The notes under the pieces: generated by a model
Seen by the model: only the letters and a program-made list of their open reading frames with translations
Told to the model about the DNA's origin: nothing
Databases searched by the model: none
Position numbers and translations under genes: made by a program
NCBI GenBank assembly: GCA_016215105.1
Contig: JACRLJ010000066.1
Location: forward strand, 1 to 42,267
Origin: Candidatus Hydrogenedentota bacterium
Lineage (GTDB): Bacteria; Hydrogenedentota; Hydrogenedentia; Hydrogenedentales; SLHB01
Direction: 5' to 3'
Length of the DNA: 42,267 bases
Part shown: positions 1 through 7,894 of the stretch, piece by piece
Layout of the letters: each line of letters opens with the position of its first letter
How positions within the stretch are numbered: position 1 is the first letter of the stretch

Positions 1-1
1 A

Positions 2-19
2 AATGAATAAGAATTCATT
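2..19. repeat. Small AT-rich inverted repeat
   Basis: AATGAAT (2-8) and ATTCATT (13-19) form a 7-bp stem around AAGA at the very edge of the window. The rest of 1-242 shows no gene. It may belong to an upstream terminator or to the promoter region of the next gene, but the missing flank prevents a decision. Confidence 0.3.
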
Positions 20-242
20 ATTTGATCACCTTGCATTCATCTATCAATCGTACAATCTGACCAATGTTGCGGAACGGTTTCCCGCCGATCGGAGTGAATT
101 GCCTTACCGACGCGCAAGGAATGAACGGCGCCGGCGAGTAGTCAACCAGAGTTAAAGCTGTGAACGAGAAGACCGGGAAAGCGCGTAATGGGTTGCATAG
201 CGTCTGAAATTACACGGCAAATGAGATTGAGAGGAGCCTGAC

Positions 243-2174
243 GTGAAGAAGTTAACCATCGCTCTATCACTACTACTGCTGGCGCTGGCGCCAGCGGTCC
301 ATGCCAGCACCGCCTACGGTACGCTGAACAACTTTGACTGCGTTAACGATACCGGGGTCGAAGCGCACGGTTTTGAAATCGAACTGGATGACATCCACAG
401 CACGGACGTCACGTACACCTACGATTACAATCACTATGGCATTCCCAAAATCACCCAAGACAACACCGACCCGGCCCATCCGAAGGTCTTTATTCGGTAC
501 GCGGCCACTTGGACCGGCAGCGCATGGAGCGCGTATACGGCGATTCCGTCAGGCCCCATCACCCCCACCGACGGCCACCAGTTTACGAATCCATCGATTA
601 ATTTCGGCGGAGAGCACTTTGGCGCGGGATATTACGGCAACCCAACCGCGGTAAAGTACAACTGGCTGATAGACGACGGAACGCACAACCTGGTGCACGG
701 GCCGCCGGTCTACGTCGCTACGCCCACCTTCATCTACAATCCGCCAGTTCCCGCGCAACCCGTGCCACAAGTTCAAGCGGTGATCGTTCCTCCCCCTCCG
801 CCCGTATTGCCCCCCAAACAATTCGGAGAGGCGACCTGGGTGAAGGAAATCAAGACCACCACACATAACGCCAACAAAGTGGAACTCGTCGATCTCCGCG
901 ACCCCGATCCCGGCAATCCCGCCGTCCAGGACTGGACCAACGGCGAGCCCGCCGAAGTTGAAATGGAGTGGAGAATTCTTCAGACCGAATTCGCAGATGC
1001 CGCCAATCCCAAGGGAGTACTGGCGGGAGCGCCGGAAGACCTTCCGGGCGGCGATGAGGTCATTACCCGCCGCTACGAATTCTACAAGTACACCGGTCCG
1101 GTTGACGCCGAAACGGGTGAAGCCATGGGGGACGCTGTAGGTCCCGACGGGATACACGGGACAGGCTCCGTGACGTACGCCGATCACTTCGATTTTGGCA
1201 CGGGAGAATGGGTCAAGATAACGGTCGACCTGTCGACCGTCGAGGTGGTCGGGGATTTCTTCGGCGCGCAGATGTCCGGCTTTGATGTAGCGCCGGCGCT
1301 GGGATTGATCGACCACATTCCGGACGGCGACCTCGGCGTCGCCTACGCCGATCGCACGGTGGTGGTACCGGGAGCAAATACCCCGTTCCACGCCACGGTA
1401 ACCGGTTCACTTCCCGACGGAACGAACCTCGATGAGTTCTCGGGCGTCTTTTCTGGTACGCCGGCTGTCGCCGGTGTCTTCACCTTCACGGTTGACGCCA
1501 AAGATCTGTTTACGGACGCCGTACTTGTGTCCAAACAGTATACGGTCACGATTCCGCCGAACGCGGTGATCGCCACGAGCACGATTACCACGAGCGCGGC
1601 GCCTATCGTCGGCGGTAGCACCGTCGGTGACGGCGTCTACGACGATGGAACGCCGGTGACCGTTACAGCGGCCGCCAACCCAGGCTACGCATTCATCAAC
1701 TGGACCGAGGGCGGCGTAGAGGTGAGCGCATCCGCAGTGTACCTATTTACTGCGGGTGGGAATCGTACGCTCGTGGCAAACTTCGTTCCGACGTACACCG
1801 TGACCACGAGCGCGTCTCCCGCGTCCCAAGGTACGACCAGTGGCGATGGCGTGTATAACAGTGGCGCTAACGTCACCGTCGACGCTGTAGCGAACGCGGG
1901 CTACAAGTTCCTAAACTGGACGGAAGGTGGCGGCGTGGTAAGCGCATCCCAAAGCTATTCGTTCACCGCCGGCGCGAACCGTGCTTTGGTGGCCAACTTC
2001 ACCCATCGAGAAGACGTAAATGGCGACGGGGCAGTTACCGCTGGCGACCTGCAACTAACGATCAATGCTGCGTTAGGTATCGACATTGGTGGCCAGAACG
2101 CGGATGTAAATGGAGACGGCATAGCCGACGCCATCGACGTTCAAATGATAATCATCTACGTACTGGGACTGTGA
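243..2174 (+). CDS. Secreted dockerin protein with Ig-like and bacterial-repeat domains
   Basis: A 643-residue exported protein. The start is GTG, preceded by a GAGAGGAG ribosome site. Residues 1-22 are a signal peptide (KK, hydrophobic core, VHAS). The N-terminal half is not recognised and contains a Pro-rich linker near 165-190. Around 345-440 is a putative Ig (He_PIG-like) segment with the typical GxLPDGT...FSGTPxxAGxFTFTV pattern. Two tandem repeats of about 70 residues follow (about 445-590), each ending in NWTEGG...F..G.NR.LVANF, the InlB B-repeat/bacterial-repeat type. The last 50 residues carry two Ca-binding loops of dockerin type I (DVNGDGAVTAGD and DVNGDGIADAID). Dockerins bind cohesins, but no cohesin protein is visible in this window. 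Its role as an extracellular or cell-surface structural or substrate-binding protein is inferred. Confidence 0.85.
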   Translation: MKKLTIALSLLLLALAPAVHASTAYGTLNNFDCVNDTGVEAHGFEIELDDIHSTDVTYTYDYNHYGIPKITQDNTDPAHPKVFIRYAATWTGSAWSAYTAIPSGPITPTDGHQFTNPSINFGGEHFGAGYYGNPTAVKYNWLIDDGTHNLVHGPPVYVATPTFIYNPPVPAQPVPQVQAVIVPPPPPVLPPKQFGEATWVKEIKTTTHNANKVELVDLRDPDPGNPAVQDWTNGEPAEVEMEWRILQTEFADAANPKGVLAGAPEDLPGGDEVITRRYEFYKYTGPVDAETGEAMGDAVGPDGIHGTGSVTYADHFDFGTGEWVKITVDLSTVEVVGDFFGAQMSGFDVAPALGLIDHIPDGDLGVAYADRTVVVPGANTPFHATVTGSLPDGTNLDEFSGVFSGTPAVAGVFTFTVDAKDLFTDAVLVSKQYTVTIPPNAVIATSTITTSAAPIVGGSTVGDGVYDDGTPVTVTAAANPGYAFINWTEGGVEVSASAVYLFTAGGNRTLVANFVPTYTVTTSASPASQGTTSGDGVYNSGANVTVDAVANAGYKFLNWTEGGGVVSASQSYSFTAGANRALVANFTHREDVNGDGAVTAGDLQLTINAALGIDIGGQNADVNGDGIADAIDVQMIIIYVLGL

Positions 2175-2259
2175 TTCGACGGATTTGGCGGTTAGCCTAA
2201 ACTCACTAGTGAATTCGGTTTTGGCGCTCCTAACGGGCGCACGAAAGAAAGGAATTACG

Positions 2260-2931
2260 ATGAAACCGTTATTGATAAGGGCTTTCATGCTCGTGGCTGT
2301 ATTCAGCGGGGTATTGAGCGCCGGCGCGTCTTGGGCAAATGTGATCAGTTTCGAGCAGGCCCCCGTGAACGGCGGCTTGGCGCTGTTTGACGACACGGGC
2401 GGATTTAGCTTTGCCGACGACTTTTCTCTGGCGACAAGCACAGACCTGAGCGAGATATCGTGGTGGGGCGGTTATGCGGGCAACGCGCTGCCGTCCTCGA
2501 GCGACTTTACGATTTCCATCTACTCGGATTCCGGCGGCAAGCCCGGCTCAGTGGTGACAAGTTATTCTCCGGCCGCAGTGGGCCGCACCTTAACAGGACT
2601 GACGGGAAACGATCTAACCAGCACGCCCGAGTCGATCTACGAATTTACCTACGCGCTGCCCAGCGTGCTCACGTTGACGCCCGGAGCTACCTACTACCTC
2701 TCGATCATAGATAACACATCGGCGATCTCGAGTTGGCTGGCCGGTACAGGAAACGGTTCCAGTTTCGTTGGGGATCCGTCGTCCAACCTTTGGGCCGCCC
2801 AGAGCCGGGACTTTGCGTTTGAATTGTCCTCGCCCGCCGTCGTACCAGAACCCACCAGCATGGTGATTTTGGGTGGACTTATTTCCGGGCTGTTTGTCAC
2901 GCGCAAGTTACGCCGGAAGAATCAACTGTAG
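2260..2931 (+). CDS. PEP-CTERM sorting-domain protein
   Basis: A 223-residue exported protein. The ATG at 2260 is chosen over the upstream in-frame start at 2185 because AAAGAAAGGA precedes it and a clean signal peptide begins there (basic start, hydrophobic core, AGASWA). The C-terminus has VPEPTSM, a hydrophobic helix and a basic tail (RKLRRK), which is the PEP-CTERM/exosortase sorting signal. The central part is a beta-rich domain without an enzyme motif I recognise. Such proteins are processed by exosortase and exported in exopolysaccharide-producing bacteria. It lies 85 bp after the dockerin gene on the same strand, possibly cotranscribed. Confidence 0.85.
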   Translation: MKPLLIRAFMLVAVFSGVLSAGASWANVISFEQAPVNGGLALFDDTGGFSFADDFSLATSTDLSEISWWGGYAGNALPSSSDFTISIYSDSGGKPGSVVTSYSPAAVGRTLTGLTGNDLTSTPESIYEFTYALPSVLTLTPGATYYLSIIDNTSAISSWLAGTGNGSSFVGDPSSNLWAAQSRDFAFELSSPAVVPEPTSMVILGGLISGLFVTRKLRRKNQL

Positions 2932-2940
2932 TATTTTCGA

Positions 2941-2998
2941 CTAGACGCCGGTCCAGAAATCACGGAGAGGGTTTATCCCTCTCCGTGATTTCGTCTAG
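2941..2998 (+). terminator. Long perfect hairpin after the PEP-CTERM gene
   Basis: A perfect 16-bp stem, GAAATCACGGAGAGGG (2956-2971) with CCCTCTCCGTGATTTC (2977-2992), encloses the 5-nt loop TTTAT. Outside it CTAGACG (2941-2947) pairs with CGTCTAG (2992-2998). There is no T-run, so this may act as a mRNA 3'-end stabiliser or a weak terminator. Confidence 0.6.
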
Positions 2999-3293
2999 CC
3001 GAACGGGTCCCGTCAATACGGTAAGAGGCAAGTTCATTTTCGACCGGCGAATATGGAAGCAGGTACGCGCAAGTAACGTATTCGTCCGGCGAACCCAGGT
3101 CTGCGCCCCCTTCCGAGGTGTAGGTCAGCGCGCCGCTGACGCCATTCAAGCGGCGCATGGAGAAGTGCTGACGGCCATCGATATTCGCGGCTGGCAAATG
3201 GGGGAGCTGCTGCCATTCATCGTCGGTGCATTCGCGCGGGAAGGCAAGACCGATATGTCTGTGTCGCAACAGCCGTGAGACGCGCCGCATCAA
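2973..3293 (-). pseudogene. Possible gene remnant, unknown
   Basis: An open frame of 106 codons whose middle (about residues 15-95) has protein-like composition, while both ends run into other elements. Its start lies in the truncated copy of the 125-bp repeat and its last codons lie in the hairpin of the PEP-CTERM gene. No ribosome site or known family was seen. It may be the leftover of a larger gene cut by repeat insertion, or chance. Confidence 0.2.
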
Positions 3294-3460
3294 AAGGCCG
3301 ACTTTCTGGCCAAATTCCCGGGTTCCATGTTCGGACGACGGCCAAGCCGTGGCAATTCGCCCTTGGGAATATTCGATCCTAATTCGGCTTTCCCTTCCGG
3401 AGTCGGTACAATACGGCCAGTGCGGTTGCCGGTAGTCCGCAAGTAGAATGAGGTCCAGCG
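2999..3460. other. Intergenic region upstream of the larA-like gene
   Basis: Apart from the doubtful remnant and the repeat fragment described separately, no gene is supported. TACAAT near 3409 could be a -10 box for the next gene, but no matching -35 box is convincing. Confidence 0.4.
3281..3325 (-). repeat. Truncated copy of the 125-bp inverted-repeat element
   Basis: Read on the minus strand, this segment carries GGCCAGAAAGTCGG followed by a TTTTGA-TGCGGCGCG block, matching the left end of the full elements at 37466-37590 and 41143-41267. The right arm of the element is absent at the expected distance, so only a fragment remains. Confidence 0.6.
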
Positions 3461-4744
3461 ATGAATCCTGAAACGACGGTAGATATTGCCTACGGAAAAG
3501 GCCGATTGCGCCTTGAACTAGACCGCAAGCTCGCGGAGTGGCGCGTCATCCGGCCCAAATTTGAGCCGCCTCTACCGAACCCGCATGCCGTATTTGACGA
3601 AGTCTGTCGAGCCCCCATTGGATCGCGCCCGCTGCGCGGCGTGGTAGACGCCAAAGATCGCGTGGTTATCGTTACGTCCGACGGTACTCGGCCAGTGCCC
3701 AACAATCTTCTTCTCCCCTGGCTGCTCGAAGAGCTCCCTGTTCCTCTTGATCAGGTCACAGTCCTTATCGGCACGGGAACCCACCGCGGCAATACCGACG
3801 ACGAGCTCCGTTCGATGTTTGGCGCGGACCTCAGCCGCCAAGTTCGGTTCGTCAATCACGACGCCTCGGACCCCGCGCAGAACGTCGAGATCGGCAGAAC
3901 GGAAACCGGCGTCCCCATAACCCTGAACGCGGAATATGTTCACGCCGATAAACGCATTGTTCTGGGTTTTATCGAACCGCATTTCTTTGCGGGCTTTTCA
4001 GGCGGGCCAAAGGGAGTCATTCCCGGAATCGCCGGGCTCGACACGATATTTCACATCCACGGATACGACTTGATCGCGCATCCTCAGAGTACGTGGGGCA
4101 TTTTGACTGAAAACCCGCTTCAGCGCGCCATCGCGGATATGGTGGCGCTGTGTCCGCCCGATTTCCTGGTGAACGTGTCGCTGAATAGTGAGAAGAATAT
4201 CACGGGCGTCTTCGCCGGACATTATATCGAGGCACATCGGGCGGGCTGCGCGCATGTCCGCGAAACCGCCATGATTCCCGTGCCGCATAAGTTTCCCGTG
4301 GTGGTCACATCCAACAGCGGGTATCCGCTCGACCAGAACCTCTACCAAACGGTGAAAGGCATGTCCGCCGCCGCGCGAATTACGGAAGACGACAGCGCCA
4401 TTTTTGCCGCCAGCGAGTGCAGCGACGGCATTCCGGCTCACGGCAATTTCGGAGCCGTGCTGCAACGGCACGAGACCGTCGCCTCCGTCGATTCCTGGCT
4501 TCAACAACTGGCATCACCGGTGCAGGATCAGTGGCAGATTCAGACGTTGGTTCAGATACTCAAGCGAAGCAAGGTCTACCTGCATTCGCAACTCGCCCCA
4601 GAGTGCGTGAGGGCATGCAAGCTGGCGCCCATCTCGTCGCTTGAACTGGGACTTCGCGAGCATATCGAGACCATCGGCCGAGGAGCGCCCGTCGCCGTAT
4701 TGCCGGAAGGCCCCGTCACAATCCCCTATTGTCAGGAGTCCTAG
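3461..4744 (+). CDS. larA: LarA-family nickel-dependent 2-hydroxyacid racemase/epimerase
   Basis: A 427-residue cytoplasmic enzyme of the LarA (DUF2088) family, which uses a nickel-pincer cofactor to invert the C2 stereocentre of 2-hydroxyacids. All hallmark residues are visible and fall at the same numbers as in Lactiplantibacillus plantarum LarA: His108 in GTGTHRG, His174 in EPHFFAGFSGG, Lys184 (cofactor-linking lysine) in GGPKGVIPG and His200 in HIHG. Length is normal for the family. The family includes lactate racemase but also malate and aromatic hydroxyacid racemases and D-gluconate 2-epimerase, so the symbol is by family only. It is convergent with the large catabolic operon, where sugar acids or lactate are plausible intermediates. 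The cofactor-maturation genes larB, larC and larE are not in this window. Confidence 0.88.
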   Translation: MNPETTVDIAYGKGRLRLELDRKLAEWRVIRPKFEPPLPNPHAVFDEVCRAPIGSRPLRGVVDAKDRVVIVTSDGTRPVPNNLLLPWLLEELPVPLDQVTVLIGTGTHRGNTDDELRSMFGADLSRQVRFVNHDASDPAQNVEIGRTETGVPITLNAEYVHADKRIVLGFIEPHFFAGFSGGPKGVIPGIAGLDTIFHIHGYDLIAHPQSTWGILTENPLQRAIADMVALCPPDFLVNVSLNSEKNITGVFAGHYIEAHRAGCAHVRETAMIPVPHKFPVVVTSNSGYPLDQNLYQTVKGMSAAARITEDDSAIFAASECSDGIPAHGNFGAVLQRHETVASVDSWLQQLASPVQDQWQIQTLVQILKRSKVYLHSQLAPECVRACKLAPISSLELGLREHIETIGRGAPVAVLPEGPVTIPYCQES

Positions 4745-4815
4745 GCGGCCAACCCAGGTGCGTTCACGGAGACTGCGCCACTGGGAGAATCCATTAGACG
4801 CCGACTCCCCGTCCG

Positions 4816-5595
4816 TCAAAAATCGCGAGAAAAGCCGCAGGTCCAGCCGCCGTCGACGATGAGGTTGTGCCCATTAACATAGCTCCCGGCGTCTGAGACG
4901 AGATACAAGACAGCGGCGGCGATTTCGTCGGTTTCCCCTGGACGCCCCTGCGGAATAAACGACACCAGCCGCTGCGCCAATTCTTTGTTGTTATAGAAGA
5001 GTTGGCGTGTGCCTTCGACAAGCGTCGAGCCAGGAGATACGCAATTGACGCGCACACCCATGGGGCCCAGCTCGCACGCCATGGCTTCGGTCATACGGAT
5101 GACACCCGCCTTCGCGGCTACGAAACCAACTTGAAGTCTCAGCGGCACGACTCCCGCAATGGATGCGATGTTGACAATCACTCCGGAGCGTTGTTTGACC
5201 ATCTGAGCCGCCGCCGCTTTGCAGCAGTAAAACGTCCCATCGAGGTCGACGCTCAGGATGCGCCGCCATGTTTCATCCGGATACTGGTCTACGGTCACGC
5301 GTTCCTCAGGCTTGTCCGTGTTAATCCCCGCGTTGTTCACGGCAATGTCGATCCGCCCGTGTTCCGCGGCGACCGCGGCGAACAACTCCCGTACCTGGGC
5401 TGCGTCCGACACGTCGCACCGGCGAAAAACCGCGTTGAGCCCGAGTTCCTTGGCTGTGGCGCGGCCCTTTGCTTCCTGGACGTCCGAAACCGTAACCAGG
5501 GCGCCGTTCCTCGCGAGCGCTTCGGCGATGGATCGTCCTATCCCCTGCGCCGCGCCGGTAACGACAGCCACTCGGCCCTGCAAATCCACTTGCAT
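4816..5595 (-). CDS. SDR-family protein with the catalytic Tyr replaced by Phe
   Basis: A 259-residue classical short-chain dehydrogenase/reductase and the last gene of the operon. It begins 3 bp after the lipoyl gene, with its ribosome site inside that gene. Visible are the nucleotide-binding TGAAQGIG (13-20), NNAG (87-90), Ser145 (VNIASIAG) and Lys162. The residue four before the Lys, normally the catalytic Tyr of YxxxK, is Phe158 (codon TTC; GFVAAK). The C-terminus has the usual DGGW-type end. Without the Tyr hydroxyl, ordinary ketone/alcohol chemistry should be impaired. It may act on a different reaction, bind a ligand, or be inactive. Context suggests a sugar-acid or keto-acid step. Confidence 0.85.
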   Translation of the reverse strand: MQVDLQGRVAVVTGAAQGIGRSIAEALARNGALVTVSDVQEAKGRATAKELGLNAVFRRCDVSDAAQVRELFAAVAAEHGRIDIAVNNAGINTDKPEERVTVDQYPDETWRRILSVDLDGTFYCCKAAAAQMVKQRSGVIVNIASIAGVVPLRLQVGFVAAKAGVIRMTEAMACELGPMGVRVNCVSPGSTLVEGTRQLFYNNKELAQRLVSFIPQGRPGETDEIAAAVLYLVSDAGSYVNGHNLIVDGGWTCGFSRDF

Positions 5596-5598
5596 CTA

Positions 5599-5898
5599 CT
5601 AGGCCCCCTCTTTCGAGCGAAACTCCTTCACGACCTGTTCGACATCGATCGATTCGCCCGGCGCCGCAATGATGGCTATAGGTTCAAAGCAAGGAATTTC
5701 GCCGTTCTCCGGCGTCGCGAGGATCTTCGCCAGCACTCCGGAATAATCCGCCTCGACTTCCAAGGTGGCCTTGTCCGTTTGGATGCTCATCAGGATCTCA
5801 CCCTTTTGGACCGCGTCGCCCTCATTCTTCATCCACTCGACAATTTCGCCCGCTTCCATGGTCTGTCCCAGGCGGGGCATTACGATTACATGCGCCAT
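5599..5898 (-). CDS. Free-standing lipoyl-domain carrier protein
   Basis: A 99-residue protein consisting of one biotinyl/lipoyl domain and nothing else. It has the MPRLGQTMEAGEI start typical of E2 lipoyl domains, and Lys43 in TDKATLEVEA is the expected lipoylation site. It has no subunit-binding domain and no acyltransferase core. AGAGGAGA precedes the ATG. It sits 16 bp after the E1 alpha gene, so it probably receives the acyl or aldehyde group from this E1. The missing E2 core and E3 would have to come from elsewhere in the genome. Confidence 0.88.
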   Translation of the reverse strand: MAHVIVMPRLGQTMEAGEIVEWMKNEGDAVQKGEILMSIQTDKATLEVEADYSGVLAKILATPENGEIPCFEPIAIIAAPGESIDVEQVVKEFRSKEGA

Positions 5899-5914
5899 TT
5901 CTCTCGAATCTCCT

Positions 5915-6871
5915 CTAGATTTGGGCAGTCAATATTAACGCTTCTTCCGGCGCAGGGAACGGGCTGTCCACCGCGAACGCGGCGGCTTCTTCCGCCTCCG
6001 CTTCGGCTTTCGCAGCCAACGCCGCGAAATCCTCCTCGCGTAGGACGCCGTCTTCAATCAGTTTCTGCTTCCAATACTCGATCGGGTCATGCTCACGGGC
6101 CTCCGTCAATTCCCCCTGCTTGCGATACGCCGCGTCGTCGCCTTCGTAGTGGCCGCGGACGCGGTACGTCACGGCCTCGATAAGCGTAGGGCCTTGGCCG
6201 GTCCGCGCGCGCGACAGGGCCGCTTCCGTCGCCGCGTACACCTCGTCTACGCAGTTCCCATCGACGGTGACACCGGGAATCGAATACGACGCGGCGCGAT
6301 CTCCAATCTTTTCGACGGATGTCGATCGCCAAACCGCCACCGACGTCGCATACCGATTGTTCTCGCAGACGAAAATCACCGGCAGCTTCCATACGGAGGC
6401 CAAATTCAGACTCTCGTGAAACGCCCCGTTGTTCGCGGCGCCGTCGCCAAAAAAACTCACCGCCACTCGATCGGTCTTCTGCATCTTCATCGCCAGCGCA
6501 ATGCCGGTCGCGACCGGTATCCCCGCGCCAACAATCCCAATCGTTCCCATGACGCCGATGTCCGGTTTGAACAAGTGCATCGTGCCGCCTTTGCCACCGC
6601 AGCAGCCCGTCTTTCTCGCGCACACCTCCGCAATCATCTCCTTCATGGGCATGCCCTTGGCGATGCAATGGCCATGACCGCGGTGGGTGCTCGTCAGGCA
6701 ATCGTCCACGCGAAGCTGTGCGCACACGCCCGCTGCAATTGCTTCCTGCCCTTCGTAAAGATGCGCAGCGCACGGGACTTTTCCATTCTTGTACAAGATC
6801 GCCAGCTGCAACTCGGCTTTTCGGATGTTCAACATCGTTTCGAGAAGCCGAACTTTCATCGCGTTATCCAT
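5915..6871 (-). CDS. TPP-dependent dehydrogenase E1 component, alpha subunit
   Basis: A 318-residue alpha subunit of a heterotetrameric 2-oxoacid or acetoin-type dehydrogenase E1. The TPP/Mg motif GDGAANNG (142-149) ends in the classical paired Asn near NN171-172. THRGHGHC (62-69) and the GGKGGTMH block (92-99) match the E1 alpha active-site region. Start ATG follows AAGGAGAGCG. It decarboxylates a 2-oxoacid, or cleaves an alpha-hydroxyketone or diketone, and passes the product to a lipoyl domain. Its sequence looks closer to the acetoin/pyruvate type than to the branched-chain type, but the substrate cannot be read from sequence alone. Confidence 0.88.
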   Translation of the reverse strand: MDNAMKVRLLETMLNIRKAELQLAILYKNGKVPCAAHLYEGQEAIAAGVCAQLRVDDCLTSTHRGHGHCIAKGMPMKEMIAEVCARKTGCCGGKGGTMHLFKPDIGVMGTIGIVGAGIPVATGIALAMKMQKTDRVAVSFFGDGAANNGAFHESLNLASVWKLPVIFVCENNRYATSVAVWRSTSVEKIGDRAASYSIPGVTVDGNCVDEVYAATEAALSRARTGQGPTLIEAVTYRVRGHYEGDDAAYRKQGELTEAREHDPIEYWKQKLIEDGVLREEDFAALAAKAEAEAEEAAAFAVDSPFPAPEEALILTAQI

Positions 6872-6884
6872 GGTGTCGCTCTCC

Positions 6885-7871
6885 TTACGCTTCGGACTTC
6901 AGCAGGGCGCGCACGGCAGCCGCAACACGCTCGGGATTGGGAAATACGTAGTCTTCCATAGGAGGACTGAACGGGATGGTGGTGTGCATCGTGGTCAGTT
7001 GGCGCGGCGGACGGCGCAAGGAGTCCATGGCGTTCTCCACGACAAAAGCAATGATCTCGGAGCCAAATCCGCAGTACCGGAACCCCTCTTCCACGCACAA
7101 TAGGTTTCCGGTCTTCCGGACCGAAGTCAGAATCGTTGCGCCGTCATACGGCATGAGCGTTCGTGGGTCAATGACCTCTACGGATATCCCCTCCTTCGCA
7201 AGCGCTTCCGCGGCCGTCAGACTGAAGCCCACCATGGCCCCGGTCGCGACGATCGTGAGGTCCGTGCCTTCCCGCTTCACTTCCGCCACCCCAAGTGGTA
7301 TGGCAAATGGCTCTTCGGGCACGTCGCCGCGCACGTTGAACAGAAGCTTGTGTTCGAGGTAGATCACCGGATCGTCGTCGCGAATCGCCGAGATGATAAG
7401 ACCCTTCGCGTCATTCGGCGTGCTCGGCAACACCACTTTCAACCCGGGCGTGTTTATAAACCACGAATAGAAGGAGCCGGAATGGTGCGCCGCGTTGGAC
7501 TTCGATTTCCCCGTCGACATCCGGTACACCAGCGGAACCTTCACCTGGCCGTTCGAGATGTAGCGGAGTTTCGCCGCTTGATTGCAGATTTGGTCCATCG
7601 CCAGCATCGAGAAATCGATCCACATCAAATCGGCAATCGGGCGCATGCCCATCATCGCCGCGCCCACGGCCGTTCCGGCGATGGCCAGCTCGGAGATGGG
7701 GGTATCCCGCAGCCGCTCTTCGCCAAACTGCGCGCACAGTCCATCGGTCTGTTTGAAGGCGCTGCCGTGTGGCCCCACGCCTTCGCCCATGATGAAGACC
7801 GAGGGGTCCCGTTCCATTTCCTGGCGCATGCCTTCACGCAGCGCCTCGATAAAACGAATTCTTCTAGCCAT
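6885..7871 (-). CDS. TPP-dependent dehydrogenase E1 component, beta subunit
   Basis: A 328-residue transketolase-like beta subunit, partner of the E1 alpha encoded 13 bp downstream. The ATG at 7871 is chosen because GAAGGAG precedes it and residues 1-25 (ALREGMRQEMERDPSVFIMG, then EGVG) align with the family's N-terminus; the open frame continues upstream into the preceding gene without homology. Visible are the GEGVG glutamate region and the central block rich in MIGMRPIADL-like sequence (here MMGMRPIADLMW), and near the C-terminus the usual LLCVEEG and the PP..TTMHTTIPFSPPME region. Together with alpha it forms the E1 tetramer. Confidence 0.88.
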   Translation of the reverse strand: MARRIRFIEALREGMRQEMERDPSVFIMGEGVGPHGSAFKQTDGLCAQFGEERLRDTPISELAIAGTAVGAAMMGMRPIADLMWIDFSMLAMDQICNQAAKLRYISNGQVKVPLVYRMSTGKSKSNAAHHSGSFYSWFINTPGLKVVLPSTPNDAKGLIISAIRDDDPVIYLEHKLLFNVRGDVPEEPFAIPLGVAEVKREGTDLTIVATGAMVGFSLTAAEALAKEGISVEVIDPRTLMPYDGATILTSVRKTGNLLCVEEGFRYCGFGSEIIAFVVENAMDSLRRPPRQLTTMHTTIPFSPPMEDYVFPNPERVAAAVRALLKSEA

Positions 7872-7894
7872 GACAACTCCTTCTATGAACCCGG

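Noticed and set aside
5002-6183. Plus-strand 393-codon open frame
   Set aside because: It lies opposite three well-supported minus-strand genes with clear motifs and has Arg/His-rich, non-protein-like composition.
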